From assembly GCA_005877655.1 (NCBI GenBank), contig VBOC01000049.1, forward strand, positions 1-8,561: a stretch of DNA of 8,561 nucleotides. The letters are read 5' to 3'. Both the position numbers and the translations under genes were made by a program. Under the pieces are notes generated by a model, which saw only the letters and a program-made list of their open reading frames with translations, made no database searches and was not told the origin of the DNA. Source of the DNA: Ignavibacteria bacterium (GTDB taxonomy: Bacteria > Bacteroidota > Ignavibacteria > UBA10030 > SZUA-254). This document shows positions 1 to 6,430 of the stretch, one piece after another. How positions within the stretch are numbered: the first letter of the stretch is position 1; each line of letters begins with the position of its first letter.

Positions 1-968
1 CCCACGTCCGATTTCTCGTCGAGACCGTCTCCGATTTTCAACGATTTGGACTTCTCGACCACCATGCTGATGAATTTGTTATATACCCCTTCATGGACGA
101 TCAGCCGGGAAGTCGCCGTGCAGCGCTGTCCGGTGGTCCCGAACGCCCCCCAGAGTACTCCTTCCAGGGCAAGCTCGAGGTCGGCGTCTTCCATGACGAT
201 CTGAGCGTTCTTGCCGCCCATCTCGAGCGCGACACGTTTCCCCGTGCGCCCGCACGCCTCCGCGATTTTTCTTCCGACCTCGGTCGAGCCCGTGAAGCTG
301 ATCAGATCGACGCCTGCGTGCTCCACCAGAGCCGCCCCTGCCTCAGGCCCGTAACCATGGATCAGATTCATGACGCCCGCGGGAATCCCGGCTTCAATGA
401 GGATCTCAACCAGTGTGGTCGCGGTCGCCGGCGTGTCTTCCGCCGGTTTAAAGACCACGGTATTTCCCGAGACAAGCGCCGGGAAGATTTTCCAGGTCGG
501 TATCGCCATCGGAAAATTCCACGGCGTGATCAGCCCGCACACACCGACGGGCACGCGCACAGCCATGTTGAACTTGTTCGAGAGCTCCGACGGCGCGATC
601 ACCCCGAAGAGCCTGCGCCCTTCGCTGGCTGCGTAGTAAGCCGTGTCGATCCCTTCCTGAACATCGCCGCGCGCCTCCTCGACAACTTTTCCCATCTCGC
701 GCGTCATTTCGCGCGCTATATCCTCCTTCCGCGCGGACATGATATCCCCGGCCTTGCGAACTATGTCCCCACGCCGCGGAGCCGGCACCAGGCGCCATGA
801 TTCAAAAGCATCCTTCGCCGCCGACACCGCCCGATCGAGATCTTGCGCCGTCGAGCGGGGAAACGTCCCGATTATCTCCTCCCACCGCGCGGGGTTTCTG
901 TCCTCGAACGCCTTACCCGACGATGAGGCGACCCATTTCCCTCGAACGTAATTCTGATAATTCTTCAT
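1..968 (-). CDS. NAD(P)-dependent aldehyde dehydrogenase, C-terminus beyond window edge
   Basis: This is an aldehyde dehydrogenase superfamily enzyme, oxidising an aldehyde to a carboxylic acid with NAD(P)+ in the cytoplasm. Translation from ATG at 968-966 stays open to the left edge, giving 322 of an expected ~480 residues. The catalytic set is present: Asn151 in TPWNFP, Glu249 in LEMGGKN and the nucleophile Cys283 in GQRCTATSR. The Rossmann part is seen in [10 protein letters not shown] (171-180) and FTGSTEVG (225-232). The GQRCTATSR context resembles semialdehyde-type enzymes such as 2-oxoglutarate semialdehyde dehydrogenase, but the substrate cannot be fixed from this. The start codon overlaps the purB stop as ATGA, and only a weak AAGG lies just before it, so translation is probably coupled to purB. 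It is the last visible gene of the minus-strand operon. Family call is sure; substrate is unknown. Confidence 0.93.
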   Translation of the reverse strand, partial: MKNYQNYVRGKWVASSSGKAFEDRNPARWEEIIGTFPRSTAQDLDRAVSAAKDAFESWRLVPAPRRGDIVRKAGDIMSARKEDIAREMTREMGKVVEEARGDVQEGIDTAYYAASEGRRLFGVIAPSELSNKFNMAVRVPVGVCGLITPWNFPMAIPTWKIFPALVSGNTVVFKPAEDTPATATTLVEILIEAGIPAGVMNLIHGYGPEAGAALVEHAGVDLISFTGSTEVGRKIAEACGRTGKRVALEMGGKNAQIVMEDADLELALEGVLWGAFGTTGQRCTATSRLIVHEGVYNKFISMVVEKSKSLKIGDGLDEKSDV

Positions 969-2281
969 GCCTTTTTCATTTTATGGTCTGACAATCCTAC
1001 CTGTTTGAAGATATGGTCGACCTGCCGGAGGCTTTTCTTGAGATCGAACAGTGCCTCGAGCTCTCCGTCTTTAAGAACCGAAGAGATCGCCCGATCCGCC
1101 TTCAAAACATCCTTGAAACTTTTTTGGGAGTTCCAGACCTCCATGGCGCCGCGCTGTACCGCGGCGTAGGCGGTCTCGCGGCTCATCCCCTTTTTCGTCA
1201 GCGCGAGAAGCACCGACTGCGAGAAAATCAGGCCTCCGGTCAGCTCCAGGTTCTTCTTCATGTTCTCAGGGTACACGTTGAGCGTGTCGATCACCTCCGC
1301 GATCGTGGCGGTCATATAATCCAGAAGGATGCAGCTGTCCGGAATGATCATGCGCTCCGCCGAGGAATGGCTGATGTCCCGCTCATGCCAGAGCGCAATA
1401 TTTTCCAGGCCGGCGAGGGCGTTGCCGCGCAGCACGCGGGAGAGCCCCGTGAGGCGCTCGCAGGTGATCGGGTTCCTCTTGTGCGGCATCGCAGACGAGC
1501 CCTTCTGCCCTTTCGAAAAGTGTTCTTCGACCTCGAGGACCTCGGTTTTCTGCAGGTGGCGGATCTCGGTGGCAAACTTTTCGACCGATCCTCCGATGAT
1601 GGCGATCGTGGTAAGAAATTCCGCGTGAAGATCGCGCTGAAGAATCTGGGTCGAGATCGGCGCGGTCTTTAGGCCCAGCTTTTCGCACACATAGCGCTCG
1701 ACGGATGGATCAAGATGCTCGTAGGTGCCGACGGCGCCCGAGATCTGGCCCACGGAGATTGTCTCGAGCGCGTGCTGCATCCGGCGCACGTTGCGTCCCG
1801 TTTCATCGTACCATAATGCCAGTTTCAGCCCGAACGTCGTAGGCTCGGCGTGGACCCCGTGCGTACGCCCCACAATCACGGTATGTTTGAACTCCCGCGC
1901 CCGGCGGGCGAGAACTGTGCGGAGACGCTCGAGGTCTTTCAGCAGCAATTCTGCCGATTGTTTCATCTGGACGGCGAGCGCGGTGTCGAGCACGTCCGAT
2001 GAGGTCATGCCGAGGTGAATGTAGCGGGAATCCTGCCCGACATGCGACGAGACGTCGGTCAGGAATGCGATCACGTCGTGTTTGACCTCCCGCTCGATCG
2101 CCTCGATTTTTTTCGCGTCAAACCGGGCATTCTTCCGGATTCGCTTCACCGCTTCTTTGGGGATGACGCCGAGCTTCGCATGCGCCTCACAGGCGAGAAT
2201 TTCTATCTCCAGCCAGATCCGGAACTTGTTCTCATCCGTCCAGATTTCCCCCATCCGCGGGCGCGTGTAGCGGGAGATCAT
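965..2281 (-). CDS. purB: Adenylosuccinate lyase
   Basis: PurB acts twice in purine synthesis: it releases fumarate from SAICAR to give AICAR, and from adenylosuccinate to give AMP. It normally works as a cytoplasmic homotetramer. The 438-residue length is normal for the family. The fumarase/aspartase superfamily signature loop SSAMPHKRNP lies at 262-271 with its catalytic serine. His141 in GRTHG fits the general acid, and KHDV (67-70) and MTSSD (92-96) are the other substrate-binding regions. The start ATG at 2281 overlaps the htrA stop as ATGA, and a GGAGAGG site lies 8 nt upstream inside htrA, so the start is well supported. The gene ends in an ATGA overlap with the aldehyde dehydrogenase. 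Both neighbours are functionally unrelated to purines, so the operon is a mixed housekeeping one. Confidence 0.97.
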   Translation of the reverse strand: MISRYTRPRMGEIWTDENKFRIWLEIEILACEAHAKLGVIPKEAVKRIRKNARFDAKKIEAIEREVKHDVIAFLTDVSSHVGQDSRYIHLGMTSSDVLDTALAVQMKQSAELLLKDLERLRTVLARRAREFKHTVIVGRTHGVHAEPTTFGLKLALWYDETGRNVRRMQHALETISVGQISGAVGTYEHLDPSVERYVCEKLGLKTAPISTQILQRDLHAEFLTTIAIIGGSVEKFATEIRHLQKTEVLEVEEHFSKGQKGSSAMPHKRNPITCERLTGLSRVLRGNALAGLENIALWHERDISHSSAERMIIPDSCILLDYMTATIAEVIDTLNVYPENMKKNLELTGGLIFSQSVLLALTKKGMSRETAYAAVQRGAMEVWNSQKSFKDVLKADRAISSVLKDGELEALFDLKKSLRQVDHIFKQVGLSDHKMKKA

Positions 2282-3468
2282 AACGACCGCCTCTCCAGCC
2301 TCAGTTCCAGCGTGAGCTGGCGCTTCTCCCTGATCACCTTAAGCCGCAGCACATCGCCCGCCTTCGCGTCGTTCACAATTGCGAGTATGGTTTCCTCGTT
2401 TTCAATGCGCTCGCTCCCGACCTCGACGATGATATCGCCCACCTTGAACCCGCTGCGGTCCGCGGGGCTGTTCTTCTTCACATCGGTAATGATCACGCCC
2501 TGGGGCCGGTCGAGTCCGAAGTAACGGGCAACCCGGGCATCCACGGAACTGATCTCAAGCCCCGTCCAGAAGTTGCGCTCGATCTTTCCGTTTTTTCGAA
2601 GCTCTGCGAGGATGCCTTTTACGCGGTTGATCGGGATCGCGAATCCCAATCCGATATTCCCCTGGTTAGGCGTGAAGATGACGGCGTTCACTCCGATGAC
2701 TTCTCCGAGAGAATTCAGCAAGGGCCCGCCGCTGTTCCCCTGATTGATCGCCGCATCCGTCTGGATCATTCCGCGGTAATACCGTCCGCCCTCGGCGTTC
2801 AGGTTTACGCCCGTCGCGCTCACGACCCCCACGGTGACGGTCGGCTTATCGTTGATTTCGAAGAGGCCGAACGGATTCCCCATGGCAATCACCCATTCGC
2901 CGATGATGACGTCCTCGGAATTCCCGAGTTTCACGAACGGAAAATCCTTTCCATCGATTTTCAGGAGCGAGATATCCGAGACAAGGTCGGTTCCGATCAG
3001 TTTCGCCTTGTAATGCTCGCGGTTCGTGAGCGTCACGGTGATTTCCTTGGCATTGCCCGCGACGTGATCGTTCGTGAGAATATAGCCGTCCGGCGAGATG
3101 AGAAATCCCGAGCCCAGCCCCTTCACTTCCTGCTTCATAACCCTGTTGCCGAAAAATTGGCCCCAGAATGGATCGATACCGAAAAGCGGATCACGGTAGG
3201 TGACCTCGCGGATCTCCGTCACATTGATGCCGACCACCGTGGGGCTTGCCGCGGCGACAGCACGCGTGATCGCGTTATTCCGCTGGTTCGAAATGACATC
3301 GCCGGCGCTGTCGCGCAGAGCGGACTGGTAGACGGCCGGCTCCATGAGGGCGGATGACTCGCCTCCGTTCGACGCCGCCGGCTTACGGCGATCCGCGAAT
3401 TTGTACCCTGCCCAGAAGCCCACAAAAAGCGGCACCGCTGCAAGCAACAGGAACATGTACTTCCGCAT
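2278..3468 (-). CDS. htrA: HtrA/Deg-family trypsin-like serine protease, one PDZ domain, membrane-anchored or secreted
   Basis: This is a protein quality-control protease of the HtrA family, acting outside the cytoplasmic membrane on misfolded envelope proteins. The 396 residues begin with a short basic end and a hydrophobic stretch (about 5-21) without a clear signal-peptidase site, so it may stay as a membrane anchor. The protease domain spans about 60-290 with the full triad: His135 in TNDHVAG, Asp165 in SDISLLK and Ser246 in GNSGGPL. One PDZ domain follows (about 302-393), with GVIITDVKKNSPADRSG at 324-340. One PDZ plus a possible anchor is the DegS-like layout; DegP has two PDZ domains. 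An excellent SD (AAGGAAGGAG) sits 7 nt before the ATG. It lies 25 nt after the transketolase C-half gene and overlaps purB by ATGA. Whether it is a regulatory (DegS-like) or degradative protease cannot be told. Confidence 0.95.
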   Translation of the reverse strand: MRKYMFLLLAAVPLFVGFWAGYKFADRRKPAASNGGESSALMEPAVYQSALRDSAGDVISNQRNNAITRAVAAASPTVVGINVTEIREVTYRDPLFGIDPFWGQFFGNRVMKQEVKGLGSGFLISPDGYILTNDHVAGNAKEITVTLTNREHYKAKLIGTDLVSDISLLKIDGKDFPFVKLGNSEDVIIGEWVIAMGNPFGLFEINDKPTVTVGVVSATGVNLNAEGGRYYRGMIQTDAAINQGNSGGPLLNSLGEVIGVNAVIFTPNQGNIGLGFAIPINRVKGILAELRKNGKIERNFWTGLEISSVDARVARYFGLDRPQGVIITDVKKNSPADRSGFKVGDIIVEVGSERIENEETILAIVNDAKAGDVLRLKVIREKRQLTLELRLERRSL

Positions 3469-3493
3469 GCTGGGCTCCTTCCTTCGTCACCGG

Positions 3494-4450
3494 TTATTTT
3501 TTACGCGCGAGGACGCGCCGGGCTGCCTTGACGATGTCATCTTTTGCAATTCCGTATTTTCTCATCAATTCATCTCCCTTTCCCGACTCTCCGAACGTGT
3601 CGCGGACGGCGACGAATTCCTGCGGAGTGGGGATATTCTGTGCGAGGAGTTCCGCGACGGCGCCGCCGAGCCCGCCCTGCATCTGATGGTCTTCGGCGGT
3701 GACGATCGCCCCGGTCTCGCTGGCCGCTTTCAGGACAATGTTGTTGTCAAGCGGCTTGATGGTGTGCATGTTGATCAGACGGACGCTGATTCCCTCGGAT
3801 GCGAGCACCTCTTCAGCCAGGATCGCCTCCCAGACCTGGAGGCCGCAGGCGATGATCGTGAGGTCGGTGCCCTCTATTAAAGTGTCCGCCTTCCCGATCT
3901 CCAACCTCGTCGACTCGCCCGTGAAGACTGGCGTGTTGTCCCGGAAGAACCGGATATAAATTGGATGTTTCCACCCGATCGACGCCCTGACCAGTTTCTT
4001 CGTTTCGAGATAATCGCACGGGGTGGCAACGGTCATGTGCGGCAGGAGGCGCATGAGGCCGATATCTTCGAGTGATTGGTGCGTCGCACCGTCCGGCCCG
4101 ACTGTGATGCCGCAGTGCGAGGCGCAGATCTTGACCGGAAGCCGGCTGTACGCAATCGACTGGCGGATCTGGTCGAAGGGCCGGCCCACGGCGAATTCCC
4201 CGTAGGTCGAGGCGAACGGAATCTTTCCGGCAACGGCAAGCCCCGCCGCCGTCCCCATCATATCCTGTTCCGCGACGCCGACGCTCAGGAAGCGGTCGGG
4301 AAACGCCTTCATAAAAAGATCGGTCTTCACCGATCCCGTTACGTCGCCGCCCAGCACGACCACATCCGGGTTCTCGTGTCCGAGCTCGACCAGCGTCTCG
4401 CCAAACCCGAGGCGGGTCGCCTTCAGTTCGCGTGATTGATATTTGAGCAT
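3494..4450 (-). CDS. Transketolase, C-terminal subunit (split transketolase)
   Basis: This is the C-terminal half of a two-gene transketolase, which moves two-carbon units between ketose and aldose phosphates in the non-oxidative pentose phosphate pathway using thiamine diphosphate. The 318 residues contain the pyrimidine-binding domain (about 8-170), with the catalytic Glu61 in GVAEQD, which activates the cofactor, and the GPDGATHQ segment (118-125) near the substrate site. The C-terminal transketolase domain runs from about 185 to 310. A good SD (AAAGGTG) stands 8 nt before the ATG. The partner subunit gene lies immediately upstream, 51 nt away, and the two must assemble to form an active site. 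A 1-deoxyxylulose-5-phosphate synthase is less likely, because that enzyme is normally one chain about twice this size. This small paralogue could in principle serve another sugar or a synthase in a special pathway. Confidence 0.94.
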   Translation of the reverse strand: MLKYQSRELKATRLGFGETLVELGHENPDVVVLGGDVTGSVKTDLFMKAFPDRFLSVGVAEQDMMGTAAGLAVAGKIPFASTYGEFAVGRPFDQIRQSIAYSRLPVKICASHCGITVGPDGATHQSLEDIGLMRLLPHMTVATPCDYLETKKLVRASIGWKHPIYIRFFRDNTPVFTGESTRLEIGKADTLIEGTDLTIIACGLQVWEAILAEEVLASEGISVRLINMHTIKPLDNNIVLKAASETGAIVTAEDHQMQGGLGGAVAELLAQNIPTPQEFVAVRDTFGESGKGDELMRKYGIAKDDIVKAARRVLARKK

Positions 4451-4501
4451 CGAATTTTCACCTTTCGAGGATTCTTAGCGAGCGAGGCCGCTGCCGGCGA
4501 A

Positions 4502-5398
4502 CTATTTGACGCCGATCTCGACCGGCTGGCGTTCCCAATCGAACTCCACAAAGTCGCCGTATGGCGTCGGCCCAAGTTCGGCCAGCGCCTGTTTGCCCTG
4601 TTCCTCGTTCGGAGGGACACCGTGCCACCGGTAATCGTCCTCCATGAAGGATACGCCCTTCCCCATCAGGGTGTGCGCGATGATGACCGAGGGCTTCCCC
4701 TTCAGCTCCTGCGCCTGCCGGACGGTCTGCATGAACTCTGCGACATCGTTCCCGTCGCATTCCAGCACATGCCAGTTGAACGACTTCCACTTATCGACGA
4801 GCGGCTCCAGCTCCATGACGTTCTCGGTTCGATTGTCGATCTGACACTGGTTGCGATCCACGATTGCGATCAGCTTATCGACCTTGTGATGACCGGCGGT
4901 CATAATCGCCTCCCAAATTTGTCCTTCGTCCAGCTCCCCGTCGCCGTGGAGCACGTAGACGCGGTTCGGTTTTTTGTCGAGTCGTAAACCGAGGGCGCAG
5001 CCGACCGCAATCGAAAGGCCCTGGCCCAGCGCCCCCGACGCGATCTCCGCACCCGGTACTCCGTGAGTCCAGGGAGGCGCGGGATGGCCCTGCAGCCGTC
5101 CGTTGATCTTCCTCAATGTCGTGAGCTCGGCGATCGGGATGAAGCCCCGGCGCGCGAGCGTCGCATACCACACGGGGCACAGGTGGCCCGCGGAGAGAAA
5201 AAAGTAATCGCGCCCTTCCCATCGAGGGTTCTGCGGATCTATACTAAGAACGTCGAAATATAACGAAGCGAAAATGTCGGCAAGGCCCAAGGGTCCGCCG
5301 GAGTGTCCCGATTTTGAGATCATGAGCATCTTGATGATATCGCGCCTGATCTGGCGCGCGATAACCTGAATTTCCCCGACGCCCGGTTTTTTTGTCAT
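4502..5398 (-). CDS. Transketolase, N-terminal subunit (split transketolase)
   Basis: This is the diphosphate-binding half of the split transketolase; it holds the thiamine diphosphate tail and its metal ion. It has 298 residues from ATG at 5398. SGHSGGPLG (30-38) and SAGH (69-72) provide the substrate- and cofactor-contacting histidines. The thiamine diphosphate motif starts at GDGELDEGQ (152-160) and ends near Asn184 in DRNQCQ. The reading frame continues open for about 330 nt upstream, but that part overlaps plsY in another frame and has no transketolase similarity. The internal start at 5398 gives the normal N-terminus and forms an ATGA overlap with the plsY stop. The SD is weak, so reinitiation after plsY is likely. 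The C-terminal subunit gene follows after 51 nt. Confidence 0.94.
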   Translation of the reverse strand: MTKKPGVGEIQVIARQIRRDIIKMLMISKSGHSGGPLGLADIFASLYFDVLSIDPQNPRWEGRDYFFLSAGHLCPVWYATLARRGFIPIAELTTLRKINGRLQGHPAPPWTHGVPGAEIASGALGQGLSIAVGCALGLRLDKKPNRVYVLHGDGELDEGQIWEAIMTAGHHKVDKLIAIVDRNQCQIDNRTENVMELEPLVDKWKSFNWHVLECDGNDVAEFMQTVRQAQELKGKPSVIIAHTLMGKGVSFMEDDYRWHGVPPNEEQGKQALAELGPTPYGDFVEFDWERQPVEIGVK

Positions 5399-6027
5399 TC
5401 CGATCGTTTTGGCTTGTGAATGAAACTTCGCAATTCCGGCAAGTACTGAAGATGTCGCTGGAGAATCATCACACATAAAGCAGAAAGCACGACCACGGCG
5501 GCCGCAAACGTGTTGCCGGATCCCGCCGGCGCGGACTGAAGACTCAACGGGGTGAGCCATGCCGCGGCCGGGCTCAGAATCGAGGCGGAAATATTCGAGG
5601 CGTGGACGTTTCTCACGTACAGATAGATCACGAGCCAGATTGTGCACCAGATCGCCAGGCAGATCCAGGAGAGCACGAGCATCACCCCGGCAGCCGTCGC
5701 CAACCCTCTCCCGCCTTTGAATCCCAGCCAAACGGAATAATTATGCCCCAGAATCGTGCCGAAGCCTGCGGTCCCCATGGTCCAAACGTCTTGCCCGATG
5801 AGACGCGAACTGAGCCATACCGCCGCGCTCCCTTTTATCAAATCGATCAGCATCACGCCCAGGCCGAGGAGCTTCGAACTTGAGACCTCGAAAGCATTCA
5901 ACGCGCCGACATTCCCGCTCCCGAACTCGCGGATGTCAACGCGGGACTTCCACTTTACCAGGAGGTAGGCGGTCGGAAGAGAACCGATCGAGTAGCCCAA
6001 GAGGAGACTGAGAATATAATTGATCAA
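5395..6027 (-). CDS. plsY: Acyl-phosphate:glycerol-3-phosphate acyltransferase PlsY
   Basis: PlsY is an integral membrane enzyme that transfers an acyl group from acyl-phosphate (made by PlsX) to glycerol-3-phosphate, giving lysophosphatidate, the first step of phospholipid synthesis. The 210-residue protein is mostly hydrophobic, with membrane segments near 3-24, 52-75, 85-101, 110-137 and 172-189. Motif 1 is GSGNVGALN (36-44) and motif 2 is FKGGRGLAT (103-111), preceded by GHN (94-96). DLIKG (62-66) is also typical. The third family motif, usually RHxxNIxRLxxGxE, is reduced to RH (190-191) with a different tail. The start is a TTG at 6027-6025; an in-frame TGA lies at 6039-6037, so no longer protein is possible, and the usual family N-terminus begins here. 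The SD is poor. It is the first gene of the minus-strand operon and overlaps the next gene by ATGA. Confidence 0.94.
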   Translation of the reverse strand: MINYILSLLLGYSIGSLPTAYLLVKWKSRVDIREFGSGNVGALNAFEVSSSKLLGLGVMLIDLIKGSAAVWLSSRLIGQDVWTMGTAGFGTILGHNYSVWLGFKGGRGLATAAGVMLVLSWICLAIWCTIWLVIYLYVRNVHASNISASILSPAAAWLTPLSLQSAPAGSGNTFAAAVVVLSALCVMILQRHLQYLPELRSFIHKPKRSE

Positions 6028-6066
6028 CTCGGGTGTTCAGGGAGTTCCTGGCCTGTACAATGTCAA

Positions 6067-6095
6067 AAAATACGAAAAAATGGAAGGAAATACAA
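6067..6095 (-). promoter_or_regulatory. Candidate sigma-70-like promoter for the plsY operon
   Basis: Read on the minus strand, TTGTAT (6095-6090) is followed after exactly 17 nt by TATTTT (6072-6067). Transcription would begin near 6060, leaving a leader of about 33 nt before the plsY TTG. Both boxes are imperfect (3/6 and 4/6 matches to the consensus), and the region is rich in T on this strand, so a chance match is possible. A clean TTGACA starts at 6066 on the same strand but has no -10 at a proper distance. This is the best promoter I can see for the operon. Confidence 0.4.
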
Positions 6096-6104
6096 AGCGC
6101 TTTG
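6093..6104. promoter_or_regulatory. Perfect 12-bp palindrome CAAAGCGCTTTG, possible operator
   Basis: CAAAGCGCTTTG is a perfect palindrome that overlaps the candidate -35 box of the plsY promoter by three bases. A second, adjoining palindrome GATGCATC (6104-6111) shares its last G. The AAAGCGCTTT core resembles operators of LacI-family repressors such as the CcpA cre site, whose consensus is TGWAANCGNTWNCA; here the outer bases do not match cre. Position and symmetry suggest a repressor site, but no regulator gene is nearby to support it. Confidence 0.35.
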
Positions 6105-6120
6105 ATGCATCCTCCCCTTT

Positions 6121-6157
6121 GCACCCCCGCCGGGCGAGAGTGCCCGAGCGCCGGTGC
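6121..6157. repeat. GC-rich imperfect inverted repeat
   Basis: Outer arms GCACC (6121-6125) and GGTGC (6153-6157) enclose inner arms CGGGC (6131-6135) and GCCCG (6142-6146), with a GAGAGT loop and 5-6 nt internal bulges. No T-run follows on either strand, so it is not a standard intrinsic terminator. It lies behind both the plsY promoter candidate and the small-RNA promoter candidate, so it may not be transcribed. It could be a DNA-level site or a chance structure. Confidence 0.35.
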
Positions 6158-6216
6158 CGTCCGCATGATTCACCGCACACGATTTGACACGGCGCACATT
6201 GGGCGAGGAGCGATTT

Positions 6217-6225
6217 TGTTATCAT
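6217..6225 (+). promoter_or_regulatory. Extended -10 promoter element (TGnTATCAT) of the candidate small RNA
   Basis: TATCAT (6220-6225) matches the sigma-70 -10 consensus at five of six positions. It is preceded by TG at 6217-6218, with one base between, which makes an extended -10 that can work without a good -35. The upstream TTGGGC (6199-6204) is a weak -35 at a short 15-nt spacing. The predicted start, about 7 nt after the box, falls at A6232, the first paired base of the hairpin that follows. Confidence 0.45.
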
Positions 6226-6231
6226 GGGGAC

Positions 6232-6312
6232 AGTAAGTTGTTACCTCCTGACAGCTTACTTTGTGGATCGGTGGGAGCCTGGTCCTGCTCAAGTGGGATC
6301 AGGCTTTTTTTT
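6232..6312 (+). ncRNA. Candidate small RNA of about 80 nt with an anti-Shine-Dalgarno loop
   Basis: Two hairpins follow the extended -10 element. The first pairs AGTAAGTTG (6232-6240) with CAGCTTACT (6252-6260), nine base pairs with one G-U, closing the loop TTACCTCCTGA. The loop holds ACCTCCT, identical to the core of the 16S rRNA anti-SD tail. A 16-nt linker leads to an intrinsic terminator (6277-6312). Promoter, 5' hairpin starting at the predicted first base, single-stranded linker and terminator form the usual layout of a bacterial trans-acting small RNA. I do not recognise a known family; it does not look like SRP RNA, 6S RNA, tmRNA or a riboswitch class I can name. It could instead be the 5' part of a larB leader stopped at the terminator. 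The call rests on structure alone. Confidence 0.45.
6277..6312 (+). terminator. Strong intrinsic (Rho-independent) terminator
   Basis: GCCTGGTCC (6277-6285) pairs with GGATCAGGC (6296-6304) over nine base pairs with one G-U, around a 10-nt loop, followed directly by eight T (6305-6312). This is a textbook intrinsic terminator on the plus strand. No protein gene lies upstream on this strand, so it must end a short non-coding transcript. The 3' arm also has a downstream partner: GATCAGG (6297-6303) can pair with CCTGATC (6315-6321). Confidence 0.85.
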
Positions 6313-6356
6313 GACCTGATCGCCGCGATGAACCCCTCCCTTCCCCCGCGATATTC

Positions 6357-6385
6357 TTGCATCTCCCTCTCAAAACGGTTATATT
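6357..6385 (+). promoter_or_regulatory. Candidate sigma-70-like promoter for larB
   Basis: TTGCAT (6357-6362) and TATATT (6380-6385) are separated by exactly 17 nt; they match the sigma-70 boxes at four of six and five of six positions. Transcription would start near 6391-6393, only about 18 nt before the hairpin of the next terminator and about 55 nt before the larB ATG. It is the best promoter visible for larB and the gene after it. Confidence 0.55.
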
Positions 6386-6409
6386 CTCACCGCGACGAAG
6401 ATTCCTAAG

Positions 6410-6430
6410 GCGCGATGATCGCGCTTTTTT
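6410..6430 (+). terminator. Intrinsic terminator or attenuator directly upstream of larB
   Basis: GCGCGA (6410-6415) pairs perfectly with TCGCGC (6419-6424) around a TGA loop, followed by six T (6425-6430). The stem can extend outward by a G-U and two A-U pairs into the T-run. It lies between the candidate larB promoter and the larB ATG, so a transcript from that promoter would meet it after about 20-40 nt. CGCG at 6391-6394 could pair with either arm and so compete with the stem. An attenuation role is an inference. Confidence 0.6.

Noticed and set aside
93..951. Plus-strand open frames (up to 235 aa) across the first kilobase
   Set aside because: They are antisense to a clear aldehyde dehydrogenase. 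The translations are rich in Arg, His and Pro with no domain, as expected opposite a GC-rich gene.
1013..2524. Plus-strand open frames (up to 219 aa) opposite purB and the htrA end
   Set aside because: The opposite strand encodes full-length PurB and HtrA with intact motifs; these frames have no family features.
5399..5731. N-terminal extension of the transketolase N-subunit frame up to 5731
   Set aside because: It lies inside plsY in another frame, lacks transketolase similarity, and the ATGA start at 5398 gives the normal N-terminus.
6061..6066. TTGACA on the minus strand just before plsY
   Set aside because: The sequence 16-18 nt further on is GC-rich with no -10 likeness, and the start would fall inside the plsY coding region.
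6184..6189. Perfect TTGACA -35 box on the plus strand
   Set aside because: The only good -10 (TATCAT at 6220) is 30 nt away, too far to pair with it; nothing suitable lies at 16-18 nt.
6226..6312. The small-RNA unit as a known riboswitch or housekeeping RNA
   Set aside because: I looked for TPP, cobalamin, FMN, SAM, ZTP, fluoride and nickel/cobalt riboswitch cores and for SRP, 6S and tmRNA motifs; none of the conserved cores I know is present.
6184..6408. Plus-strand 74-aa frame and minus-strand 62-76-aa frames in the intergenic region
   Set aside because: No SD, motif or sensible composition. The plus frame runs through a strong terminator and a promoter, and the minus frames run into the plsY leader.
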